A DNA stretch of 64,000 nt, from NCBI RefSeq assembly GCF_010389155.1, contig NC_057761.1, positions 50,962,587 to 51,026,586 of the forward strand. Reading direction: 5' to 3'. The position numbers were made by a program, and so were the translations under genes. This document shows, piece by piece, positions 53,730 through 64,000 of this stretch; positions within the stretch are counted from its first letter, which is position 1; every line of letters starts with the position of its first letter. Below the pieces are notes generated by a model. That model was not told where the DNA came from, ran no database searches, and saw only the letters and a program-made list of their open reading frames with translations. This DNA comes from Erigeron canadensis. Taxonomy: Eukaryota > Streptophyta > Magnoliopsida > Asterales > Asteraceae.

Positions 53730-53886
53730 AGCCATAGCCAAAGTTGGTTTATATACGAATCCAGTCTTTAGCCATCGTCAGTTATATGTTGTCTTTTCGC
53801 GAGTCAAAAGCAAAGAATGATTGAAGGTTTTGGTTTTGGAAAGTGATGACAAGCCTATAAAAACTAAAAAAAAATGTTGTTTTTAA
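53730..53886 (+). pseudogene. Remnant of a Helitron PIF1-like helicase (C-terminus)
   Basis: The frame reads AIAKVGLYTNPVFSHRQLYVVFSRVKSKE, a TGA where glycine (GGA) is expected, then LKVLVLESDDKPIKTKK. This matches the last motif of plant Helitron Rep-Hel proteins, in which PVFSHGQLYVA.SRV is typical. Only about 50 residues remain, and upstream motifs could not be read. A Helitron-like tail ends at 54818 on the same strand, a reasonable distance for the 3' end of the same element. Confidence 0.6.
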
Positions 53887-54759
53887 ATACTATACTGGTC
53901 ATTCTATTTAGATTTTGCTTTTCTTCACTTAGCGAACACTCTAACATTATCCCGCTATTCTTGGTTAGTAGCAATCTTGAAATAGATATAACAAAACTTC
54001 ATGAGGTCAAAATCTTCTCGATATGTTTACACTGTTTTACACATCTCATAAGTTGGATATATAGTCTTAATTCATTCGCATATTGTTATCAGGGCATGGT
54101 AAATGGAACTTGAGAAGAAGTAACTTGTATCAATGGTACATGCTTTGTATGAATTGCTTGGGCCCATGTTATATCATTTTGAAGTACTATTGAATAATAT
54201 CATTCTTGATCTTTTTCCTTAGCATAAAAGATCATTTATCCGATAAATTGTATTGTTTAAACGATGTGATTTTAATGATAATTTGTCTTTGTACCTTTTC
54301 TTTTCTATTAACTCTCTATCATTACTATTATTATCTGCATATTAAAATGAGATTCTCCACAAACATATTAGTTGACCTCTGTATGATAAAATTTAAGACT
54401 GCAGATTTACATTTGCATCTGTATGGTTGATACAGAATTTGTGTACTTAATAAGTTTCTTTTATATGCCGAGAAGTCAAACAACAAGTATCTATGATGAA
54501 GCAAGCAGAAAACAAGATAGACCGGTGCAATATACAGGTTTCACCTAGTTTTAAATAAATTACTCATATTAACTTAAAGTTAGTTGAGAATTGATCAAAA
54601 TACCTTTAATAAACTCCTGCTTTGGAAATAGTTAGATGCTAAAGGACCATTATACTATTAATTAAAGCAATTAATTTACACTATCAATTTTTTATTTTAA
54701 ATATCTCCACTATTCCATTTAGATTTAGTTACGTTTATTTATATCAATTACCTACACCG

Positions 54760-54818
54760 TTGCCGACACCGCCACTGGTCGTCATTATCACCGTCTCATT
54801 GCGAGGATCTTGTGCTAG
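54760..54818 (+). mobile_element. Helitron-like 3' terminus
   Basis: ACCGCCACTGGTCG..ATTATCACC is followed by a short stem around CATTG, then GTGCTAG and T. Related tails ending GTGCTAG/T occur at 35395-35418 and 55690-55723 on this strand, and degenerate ones at about 37632 and 40355 on the other. With the helicase remnant upstream, this may be the end of a decayed autonomous Helitron. Confidence 0.45.
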
Positions 54819-55110
54819 TATAAGTTTTTAACTGTGAATGTAATGATTTTATTGTTTATGTGCGATGTAATGCACTATTAAACCTCTTAATCTTTTGTTT
54901 GTATCTTTTTATGGCTAGTATAAATATATGATGTTAGATTGATGTTTAGGGTAATAATCAATGGATCGTTCTAAACAGTGGTCTAATTAATTTTCCAGAT
55001 CTATAGTATTTGATGCAAAAGAGATTGGTACATTTTGAATGGAAAATCGTGTTTCCTAGCATAAAAAACATAAAAAGTTAGTAATAATACTTCAAAAAAT
55101 TTACGGACCG

Positions 55111-55510
55111 CACTACAAGTAATATTGCATTTATCTACACTTTTAGTAAGTGTGAACAAATTAAAAAATTTGTTACGCTTTTATGTGTGTAAAAATATAT
55201 AGAAATAAAAGTGTGTATAAATTTCTCCACACTAAAAAGTGTGAACTTTTTAGTGTGCACTTTCATAATTATTTTGTAACACCTCATTTGTCCACGGTAA
55301 CTAAAAATTTACCGTGGATAAATGAGGTGTTACAAAATAATTATGAAAGTGCACACTAAAAAGTGTGAACTTTTAGTTCTACACACTTTTTAGTGTGGAG
55401 AAATTTCTACATACTTTTATTTCTACTTATTTTTACACACATAAAAACGTGACAAAATTTTTAATTTGTTCACGCTAACTAAGTGAATAAATGCAACAAT
55501 GTTTGTAGTG
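55111..55510. mobile_element. CACTA-type MITE forming a near-perfect 400-bp palindrome
   Basis: It starts CACTACAAGTAATATTGC and ends GCAACAATGTTTGTAGTG, with CCG on both flanks (55108-55110, 55511-55513) as the 3-bp duplication. The two halves are inverted copies over nearly their whole length. The centre of symmetry is CCACGGTAA...TTACCGTGG near 55290-55317. Transcription would give a long hairpin RNA. It is non-coding. Confidence 0.9.
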
Positions 55511-55516
55511 CCGGCC

Positions 55517-55635
55517 AAATTTTTTTGGGGAGGTGATATGGATAGTAACAAGTTACATTGGGTAAAATGGGAAACGATTCTTGGGAGCAAAGATAAGGGT
55601 GGTCTCGGTTTTGGCAGCCTTCATGCCTTTAACAC
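55517..55635 (+). pseudogene. LINE reverse transcriptase fragment
   Basis: About 38 codons read KFFWGGDMDSNKLHWVKWET then ILGSKDKGGLGFGSL, matching the conserved segment that precedes zf-RVT in plant LINEs. It starts right beside the CACTA element and changes after 55635 into CACC-rich sequence ending in a Helitron-like tail (GTGCTAG, 55717-55723). It is a short, dead fragment. Confidence 0.7.
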
Positions 55636-55723
55636 TCAGCGCCGCCTCCACCACCAACAGTCACCCCCACCACCACACCGTTGTCGCCACAACCATCACC
55701 GCATTGTGTAGGTACCGTGCTAG

Positions 55724-57721
55724 TCTATTAAAAAAAGTCAGTTTAATAATCTTTCAAACAACTCAAATTATCTAATATATAAAATTTCAATAACTTTCTT
55801 CCAATTTCGTATGAAATTCAAACAAGTGATTGCTAACTATTATTAGGTTAATCTTTTCTCTTTTCTTCGGGGGAAAGGAGTGGAGCAAGGGTTGCTCGCG
55901 CGGGCTGCTCAACCCTTTGGAGAACACCGCCGCCATGAGCGCGGGTTGCGTTTCGGTTGGTTAAAAGCTAGCGATGGGTTGGAGAAGGGGGGAGAGAATC
56001 TGACCGTTGGGAAGTGCGTGTTTGTGTGTGTGTTGGGGGGGGGGGGTGTAAAGCCATTTGACCGTTGCATTATATAAAAAAAACCCCCCCAATAATAAGG
56101 AGTGGAGAAGACGATGTGTTGAAGAAGGCTGCACAAAAAGAGATCTAATTCATGTATAGTAGTATTTTTTTATTATATTTTTATATTTTACCCTTAAACT
56201 ATTACAATGTTTACAAATTTATATATTATTTTTGATAATAGGTTACTTAATGTATTTTCTAAACTATAATATTTGTTTAACATTTAGTAATGTTTAGTTT
56301 ATTTTAGTGAAATGCTTAAATTTTTATCATAAATGTTTGATTAAATTAAATGAAAAAGATTTTTATTTTTTTTAAATATTTTTTAGAGGGTTGAGAAAGT
56401 GATGAATGCCATGAAAAATGGTTAGAAAAGTTGAAAAAAAAAATGAATTGAAGGTATTTGATTGGTAAGATTTGGAAGGGTTGTAATTTTCAACCACACC
56501 AATTATGATGACATCATTATTTTGAGAAGAGAAGAAATTTTTTTTTATTTGACATGCTTCTATCATGATTTTTAGGGGGATATTTTGTATTTAAACATGT
56601 GATTTTTAAATAATGGGAAGTTTGTGATGAAGAAACTAGCCAGCTGCTTCTATTTTAAATATGTTCCTATTAATTATTTTTCCCAAATATACATATCGTT
56701 TTATCTGTACAAAAAGCATATATTATGATCTGTAAAAAGTCATATGGAATAAGTATGATCGATGAATGGTAAACGTACCTTTTTTTCCTCATAAAAAAGT
56801 TAAAAAACTTTAGCGTCTTCGAACACCCTGGGGGGGTCACAATTGACAAAATTCGGGAATCAACTCAATATAAAATACATCCATCGGGTGGTGCTGATAC
56901 AAAGAAAGAAAGAAAGATCTACTGTAAATCCCCAAAATTCTCTTTTAACAAATCCATCCATCCTTCCGTCATATCTTCTGCTTGTTTTAAGGTTAGCACC
57001 GCCTTTTATTCAATTTCTTTTTTTTTGTTTTTTATTTTTTTATACTTCTTTTTTGTTTATAATAATTGAACAGAATTGAATGCCGATAGATTACTCACTC
57101 AGTCCCCACGATTTAACAATCCGAGTCGGTTAATTTCGACTCGATAACACTCGTATTCAATTCTACAGTAAAGTCTATTGTATTATGTATGAAATTAAAA
57201 AGTTGTCGAATTTAAGATTCCAGGTGACAAGTTGCCAAAGCAGTTCATGATAGTTTTGGATACAAAAAATATATATTTTTATATACATATCCCGTATTTA
57301 TTGTATTTATTTATTTATACTTGTGTAGATAGATGCATTTTTTATTTTATTTTAGATTTAAGAAATTAGAAACTACATGTGTGTCTTTGTCAGCTTAATT
57401 TAGTTTTTAAAGAAGAATAAAGTTGATTAATTTTGAGGTTTCCATGTTTTTTTTATCTGTTTAAATATATATAATGAAATGATGATCATTGACCTATCTT
57501 GACTTTTGGGTTCAGACTCATGGGGGTCACAATTAAATGAATTACTATATGTTTTTTTGTTTTTATAAATGGCTAAACGAACGAGGTTTCCTTGTTCAGG
57601 TTATCTTGGTGGTGATTAGTGTTCCGACTTTATAGAATTTGGGAAGTTACTCAAGTATTGTGCTTTAAGTCTGAGTATTCTTTCAGGAACAAGTCTGGCT
57701 ATGTTTTGATAAAAATCCAAT
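55724..57721. other. Intergenic DNA and leader of the DUF630/632 gene
   Basis: The GC-richer part at 55870-56060 has no recognised protein on either strand. From about 56900 a CT-rich leader (ATCCATCCATCCTTCC) is likely, with possible donor TTTTAAG|GTTAGC at about 56992 and acceptor TTTCAG|GAACAAG at about 57687, placing one intron in the 5' UTR. Confidence 0.4.
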
Positions 57722-60700
57722 ATGGGTGCAACGAACTCAAAAGTGGAAGACGATAAGGCTCTGCAACTATGTCGTGAGCGGAAAAAGTTTGTTAGACGAG
57801 CACTTGATGGAAGATGTTCACTTGCAGACTTTCATTTTACTTATATAGAGTCTTTATCCATTATCGGAAGTACGTTAAGGAGGTTTGTTGAACCTGCAGC
57901 TGCAATGGAATCATCTTTATATACTTCCACAAGTGCAACCCCGGAGCCCCATGCGTTCTCTTTCTCTTCAACCATGTCGCATTATGTAAATCCAGCTGGA
58001 AATAGATCCCCAACACCTTCCCCGCCAACTTCCAGTCGGTTTTATGCAAGTCATATGAAAACAAGTGGTTCATTTTCTAGAAAAGTTGAAGAACAACCAC
58101 CTGTACCTGTAATTGTTTCTGTAACTACATCAAGTACACCAAGAACCACCACTCCGCCTTCCATGGATGAACCTGAAACCCCTCCTCACATGCTTCCTGA
58201 AAGTCAGCCGTGGGATTTTTTTGGTCTTCCCCATCCTATTGACAATGAATTTTCTTCACAGGATGTTCCGGAATTGAATCATGGGCTTGAAAATTACAAT
58301 GACATGCACAATCTGAGTGAAGAAAAAAGTCCGTCTAGAGGGAGTGTGAGTGTTGAGGGTCAAGAAACCGATGACGAGTTTGATGAGCCATCTACAGATC
58401 GTCTGGTTCGAAGTTTTGAGAATTACAATAGGTCGAAAGATAATGATAGTGGCACTGGTTTACATTCCATGTCATCTGCTGAAAGCGTCACAACAGAAAC
58501 TGGAAATTTGAACGGTGGTAATTCTTCTCAAGCGTCACCATTAAAGAGAAAAACTTCCGGTTTTAAGAATGTTACAATTCCTCAAGATGAAAAGGCGGAA
58601 ATGGTAAAAGAAGTTCCTGATTACAAGTCGGTACCTCCTAAAGATTTTATTTCAAGCATGAGAGAGATCGAACATCTTTTTGTTAGAGCGTCCGAGTGCG
58701 GAAGAGAAGTTCCAAGAATGCTCGAAGCCAACAAACTTCACTTTCGTCCAATATTTCCAGGGAAAGAAAGTAACTCCCTCTCTTCCTAATTAAATATATT
58801 GAGTCTTCATTTTTCTATTCAAATGGTATTTTTGTTATGTGACTTACTATTTTGTCTTTGGACTTTTGTCCAAGAGGTCACAGGTTCGATACTCTCGGCC
58901 TGCGATTGCCCGCCAGGATTTTGTCCTGGCTTTCGTGGAGCTTTTACCGGGTGGGGCGGGCGGGTGAGGGGATCGGGTAGGTCCACGGTATCCAGTCCGG
59001 ATACCCGTGATCCGGCCCTTGCTGTTCTAAATAAAAAAATAAAAAATAAAAATGTGGGCTTGAACTGCTCTAGTTCTAATTTTTACATTTTGTTGCTATT
59101 ATGGCAGCTGGGTCATTCTCTTCAAAATTTATCAAGGCATGTCTGGCGTGCGGAGATGATCCAAGCCAAGTACAGGAAGGTAGGCATTGAACAGTTTGGT
59201 CTAGTTATATCTGAAAGTATTTTGTGATGCTTATCTTTGAACAGAGATGAAAGAACATAATTGAATCCTAACGCTTAATTCTTGGCTAAAACTAAAACTG
59301 TGCTGAGCTCAGTAGCTCTCAACCTCTTCTTTTTATTGTCAATTTTTGAGTATATATCAGATGGCGTTTATGAATGTTGATTGTTGCTTATATGACATTT
59401 ACGAGCACTATGGATGTGAGTCTTTGTGCTCCCTGTGATTAACAATTAATGTGTTGATACTATATTTAGTTTCTGATGATTTTATAATTTCCAAACAAAT
59501 ATACCTTTTTAAATCAAATTATCAATCTGCATCATCACTTATGTATATTAGTGGAGTGTGTGTTAGTTGAGTGTTTCCCCACTCTTTCGTGGTTCGTATT
59601 TTCAAACATAAGACCACTGACCTTAATTATATTATTAGGTTCAACTAGACTTTTAACCTTGATGACTGCATTTATATCATAAAGCTTTCACTTATATCAT
59701 TTGAAAAATGAAGAATCTCAGTTGCTCTGAAACACAAACCAGCTGTTGAAGAGTCTAGATATAGATATGCACATGATTCTTTTACATCTTATTTATTATC
59801 ATGGCTCCTAATAGTAATCCAAGCAAATGTATATTGGAGCTTTAGCTTTTATGCAATGCTATTAAATAGGGATCAGAAAATATGTTATTATTGATGGAAA
59901 AGCCCTGAATAGTATATTCTGTTGGCCTGGACGCATAGATATATAGAAGCTGTAATATATGGGAGTAATCAGCTAAAACATATGTGATATTGAATTATCA
60001 GAATAAGATAATCAGCCTGTAATAAATAGGATACCCAGGTTAGATCCCGTTTTCCGGAGTAAAAAAAATCTCACCCTCTCCGGGTAACCTCAGAAAACCT
60101 CATGCGTTCTATCTAGCTGTATTAAACAGGACTTTAGAAGATAGTGTTTTTACAGGCTTCTGCTGTTTAAAGCTGATCTATCATCATCGATAATCGGATT
60201 TTTGAATGTTTGCAAGGTTCTACTTTTATATATATATATTTATATATATATATATAAAGTGATGTTTGTGTAAAAGGAATAATCAATATATCTTTCCAAT
60301 GGGAAAGTTCTAGTTTTTAAGTGCCCGGGAAGTTCTAATAATTTATCTAACAATAGTCATTTTGGTGAAAAGGAGTAAACTTTTGTAAAATGGGAATATA
60401 AGTTTTTTAATTTGGGTTAAAAGAATGGTTATAGGTAAATTTGTTTTCACTCTAAATATACAGTTTGTTATAATCATTTGATCTTAAATAGATAGTAGAT
60501 AAGAAGCTTCATCTTTGTGTATTCACACGAAAACTGATTTTTGAAACTGCAACTTTAAGGATCCTTTGAAAACACAAGGGTCTGCTCTAGATGATGCGTT
60601 AAAATACATTGAGATGCATATCTGGAAGCTAACCTTGTGTGCATGAAAACTAGAGTGCCATATGATTCATAGTTGTCAAAAGCGAAGGCAAACTCAAAGC

Positions 60701-63700
60701 GCAGAAAAAGCGCTCGCCCGAAAAAAAAAGTGCACTCAAGTAAAAAACAAACCAAATGCCATTTAAGTTACCATCTTTATTCATTGTCTCTAACAATGAT
60801 AATGAACATGTTAAAGAGGGTGTATAAAATAGAAAAAAAGAAGTTCTAATAAATATAGAAATTGAAGAAACCTTACCTTTTAGTTGTATGAAGAATACTC
60901 TCTTATGAATGATGTTATTGAGAATAATGATATATACAGAATTTTAACAATATAGTAATTTTCTCTCTGGCATGCATTACACTCCTTAAAATACGAAGGG
61001 TTATAACATTATTTATATAGAAAATTGTAAACTGGCGCTTCAAATAGTCAGTGGGCCTTGGGCCTAGGGTTTAAGGCGCTAAGGTTGTGCCTCGCCTGCC
61101 TTTTGCGCCTAGGTGCAAGAGGCGCACGCCTTTAACAACTTTGATATGATTAGCTGCTCCAACTGTATTTATTTTTTTGAGTTCCAGTAACTAATTTATT
61201 GTTCTTTTCTATTTAGAACCTGCTCAAAGTGACACCAAGTACTTGACATGGCATCGGTCAACATCGTCTCGTGCTTCATCCTTTAGGCATGATCCCAATG
61301 CCAACACCAAAGAAACTGCGGAGGATGTTGCCAGTAGCCTCTTTGATAACTTCTGCATGAATGCTGGAAGCCATGCTTCAACTTTGGATAGACTCTATGC
61401 ATGGGAGAAGAAGCTTTATGACGAAGTTAAGGTATTGTATGGTGAATACTCGTATATCTATTTTCCTAAAGTTTATTTTTATGAAAGTTACATATATTTA
61501 GAATGAAATATTGATTTGTAACACAAACATGTTCCTAATCTAGTTCATGGTACTATTGTCCTTCACAAATCCTTATATGAAGGAGTGAAGGACCTCTTTT
61601 GACGATCTAGGGATATATATTGTCTCATTCTCATTATTTTGGGGCTATCTTTCGGTTGCTTCCTTCAATTACACTAGCATAAAAATATAACTGCACATGC
61701 TGTAAACATCTAGAAGATGACACACAGTGATATCACCTTTTCTATAAGGTTATGGATAACGAAAAAAGAAAAAGACATCAAAGTTTGGTTCAAATGAGAT
61801 AGACTCCATTGTGTGCGTTCATGAGTTTGGTTACAAAGTCTACTTCTTAATATCTTGATAACCCTTTGTGTTGTCCTTAAATTAGAGACCTTAATGGCAC
61901 AATTGTTTGGTGACTTTTGATGGCCAAGAAGCTTGAAGACATTGTAACCTAACTACATGACTTATTGGGGGCTAGGATTTTGATTACATATCCTTGTTCT
62001 GTATGCATTTCTTTAGCAAACATGGATTTCACTTGATAAAGTTTAGTAATAGTCAAAACTCCGGCTAGATGGACATGTCCTCAAGGGGCAAAGGGGCTGG
62101 GTGTCACTTTGTGTATATTAGAACTTCACATTAGTTTACCATAGTTTTGGTTCCCACCAAAGAAAAGGTGATGTAACTGCTTTTATTTGCTTCATCTAAA
62201 TTCTTAATACCTTTTTTTACTTTCAGGCAAATGAGATGCTCAGAAAGGTATATGATCAGAAGCGCAAACTTCTTAGGCAATTAGAATCCAGTGGAGAAGA
62301 TAGCCGCAGGGTTGATAAAACTCGAGCAATTGTCAAGGATCTACACTGGAGAATTGGAGTTGCTATCCAGAGGATTGATTCAATATCAAGAAGGATTGAA
62401 GACCTAAGAGACAAAGAACTTCACCCACAACTTGAAGAATTGATCGAAGGGTAAGTTTTTTTGTCTTACTTGATACTTACTCTTTTGTGACAAATCTGTG
62501 GGTGTACAACAGACACAAGCACACAACACAAACACACAAGCATAAACCATATGATCGTATTAGAGGGGTCTAGGGGGGTTTTCAGGTTTGAGTTATAGAT
62601 TTGAGCATCTCAGTTGTTTCTAGTTGTTGTCACGATATCCAGTTGTTTCAGTTTGAAATAACAAATTCTACTTTTTGGTATCTGATAAATATGAACAATC
62701 AATATCCACAGTAGCTGACTAATTGCAACAAAACTGATTAATAGAGGATAAAATAATTTTATCCAGTTATGTCCTTTTAACCTAGTTTGAGTGATTTTGT
62801 TCCTGGACCTTAAATTTTCAAACTTGCAAAACTCATTCAGTTGATTCAAACGATCACTACCTCAAAACAGCAAAAGCATGTTAATACACCATCTCTTATA
62901 ACCTGTTTAATTACACACACACACACACACACATACACACACACACACACATATATATACATATAGATTCCTTATTTTAATTATTCAAAGTGACCTGAAC
63001 CATTCCAAAATGCACACCAAGCCGCACATTCTGAGTATGAATTTGCATGATGGTCCTTTTGACAATACATTATTTAGCGAATTTAAGTTGATGTTTGCTT
63101 TGTGTTCTAATGGCAGGTTGAGGAAGATGTGGGAAGTAATGAATGAATGCCATAAGACTCAGTACCTTATCATATCAACATTACATAAAAACACACGAAC
63201 CAAAATCTCACTACAATCAGACTCACATCGCCAGATTACCATCTATCTTGAAAACGAATTGATCACCCTTTCATCAAGTTTTACAAAATGGATTGGAGCA
63301 CAAAAAGCTTATGTTCAATCTTTAGACGGGTGGCTTCACAAATGTGCTCCTCCCCAACAATACACCAGGAAAAAAAGACGACAACAACCATCTTTAAGAG
63401 ACTATGGCCCACCCATATACATCACTTGTGGTTTCTGGCTGGACAGGCTTGATAAGTTACCAACTAAAGAAGTTGCAGATGCCATAAAAGATTTAGCTGC
63501 TGAAATTAACCATTTCCTGCCCCGACAAGAAAAATCCAAAGGTGGTCGTCATCATTCATTGCCCAACGATCCTGCAGGGGTGAATTTGTTGGGGGAAGAA
63601 GCTTTGGAAGACCGAATTGCAGATTTTGATCGTTTAAGGTCATGCTTGGAGGGGTTTCTTGAAAAGTTAAGTAAGTTTTCAGGGTTGTCTGTGGAAATGT

Positions 63701-63768
63701 TTACTGACCTCCAAAAGGCCATTCAAGATAAGAAGATCGTGTATGCAAGAATTCACTCCCAATCTTAG
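57722..63768 (+). CDS. DUF630/DUF632 protein, NRG2/REL2-like
   Basis: The plant-specific DUF630-DUF632 family includes NITRATE REGULATORY GENE 2 and ROLLED AND ERECT LEAF 2, often labelled bZIP-like. Five coding exons, 57722-58769, 59108-59179, 61217-61431, 62227-62450 and 63117-63768, join in frame to 736 residues; all introns are GT-AG. The N-terminus MGATNSK fits N-myristoylation (Gly2, Ser6), and DUF630 follows to about residue 60 (RKKFVRRALDGRCSLADFH). A Pro/Ser-rich linker follows. DUF632 starts with DFISSMREIEHLFVRASECG and covers the rest, with LHFRPIFPG, SLFDNFCMNAGSHASTLDRL, YAWEKKLYDEVK, a coiled-coil region in exon 4, SFTKWIGAQKAYVQSLDGWL and RDYGPPIYITCGFWLD. The open frame past 58769 ends at an intronic stop and is not coding. 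Introns 1 and 2 carry SINE and hAT insertions. Which paralogue it is remains open. Confidence 0.93.
58838..59050 (+). mobile_element. tRNA-derived SINE in intron 1 of the DUF630/632 gene
   Basis: TTGGACTTTTGTCCAAGAGG precedes a box-B-like CACAGGTTCGATACTC. The body is GC-rich (GGTGGGGCGGGCGGGTGAGG, CCGGATACCCGTGATCC) and it ends in an A-rich tail (AATAAAAAAATAAAAAATAAA). Box A is degenerate. The insertion lies in the 338-bp first intron and leaves both splice sites intact. Confidence 0.6.
60030..60115 (+). mobile_element. Possible SINE fragment in intron 2
   Basis: GATACCCAGGTTAGATCCCG looks like a degenerate box B, followed by TTTTCCGGAGTAAAAAAA and CTCTCCGGGTAACC, a body typical of plant SINEs. 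No head or tail was found. Confidence 0.3.
60668..61143. mobile_element. hAT-type MITE with GC-rich ends and perfect target duplication
   Basis: The ends CATAGTTGTCAAAAGCG and CGCCTTTAACAACTTTG are inverted copies. ATATGATT on both sides (60660-60667, 61144-61151) is a perfect 8-bp duplication, the hAT signature. Subterminal sequences contain GCGCCTAGGTGCAAGAGGCG. It is 476 bp, non-coding, and lies in intron 2 of the DUF630/632 gene, ending 73 bp before exon 3. It is related to the element at 2458-2975. Confidence 0.88.
62908..62951 (+). repeat. (AC)n microsatellite in intron 4
   Basis: A dinucleotide ACAC run with one interruption, in the last intron of the DUF630/632 gene. Shorter CA runs lie at 4823-4831 and 41827-41853. 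Confidence 0.9.
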
Positions 63769-64000
63769 TAGAAACTACCAAGTGAATAAACTTTTCCATA
63801 TAATTTTGGAGCTTTGTACATGAAAAAAGAATAATAAACGGAATAAATGCGCAGAGCTGGTTACCATGGGCGGTTAAACAAATTGGAGGTAATATACGAG
63901 CATAATATAGTATCTATATAGTTGGTTTTATTTATTTATTTGGACAGCGAAATGTAGGAACCTGTATAGCTTTAAAGGAATTTCTGGGTACAGATTCAGC
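63769..64000 (+). other. 3' flank of the DUF630/632 gene
   Basis: Probable 3' UTR with AATAAA-like signals near 63830-63845. Nothing else can be supported before the end of the window. Confidence 0.4.

Noticed and set aside
58770..59227. Open frames after exon 1 of the DUF630/632 gene (to 58789 and 58799-59227)
   Set aside because: The donor GAAA|GTAACT and the conserved exon at 59108-59179 show that this is intron with a SINE; the longer frame is a shadow.

Overview
The window looks like plant nuclear DNA, most likely from a eudicot. It is AT-rich, its genes have many introns, and the space between them is packed with small transposable elements. Gene content fits this: plant L-lactate dehydrogenase, ATG8, a miR171-targeted GRAS gene and a DUF630/DUF632 gene. 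The repeat styles (Helitrons ending in CTAG, CACTA elements beginning CACTACAAG, tRNA-derived SINEs) recall Asteraceae, but that family assignment is only an impression.

Layout. 0.7-3.7 kb is a Mutator-like element with about 150-bp inverted ends, holding two Tourist-like elements, one of which holds an hAT-type MITE. 4.7-5.2 kb (-) is a complex I NDUFB8-type gene whose last exon was not found. 6.9-8.3 kb (-) is L-lactate dehydrogenase. 9.8-12.5 kb is a 5'-truncated Copia retrotransposon with its 3' LTR. 13.4-17.5 kb (-) is a five-coding-exon ATG8 gene with a GC-AG intron. 19.0-21.3 kb is a decayed HTATSF1/CUS2-type splicing-factor gene with a LINE inserted in it. 22.1-23.2 kb is a decayed PRP5/RH42-type helicase copy. 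25.1-30.4 kb is a pair of about 2.5-kb LTR-like units in opposite orientation, forming a 5.3-kb inverted repeat. 30.4-41.7 kb has no recognisable gene but contains Helitron, MULE and MITE insertions. 41.9-45.0 kb (+) is a HAIRY MERISTEM-type GRAS gene with a perfect miR171 site. 45-57 kb is again transposon-rich and includes a decayed Helitron helicase and two palindromic CACTA elements. 57.7-63.8 kb (+) is a DUF630/DUF632 gene of the NRG2 kind.

Intact genes: LDH, ATG8, the HAM-type GRAS gene and the DUF630/632 gene have complete reading frames with consistent splice phases. The NDUFB8 gene may be complete by read-through or may be missing an exon. The genes are functionally unrelated (fermentation, autophagy, meristem control, nitrate or leaf signalling, respiration), as expected in a plant genome. 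The one suggestive pairing is that the two neighbouring pseudogenes derive from families whose yeast members (Cus2 and Prp5) act together on U2 snRNP.

I found no coherent new multi-gene system. The most unusual structures are the inverted LTR pair, the near-perfect 400-bp CACTA palindrome, the nested 0.7-3.7 kb element and the GC-AG intron in ATG8. All homology calls come from reading translations and remembered family motifs; no search was run.
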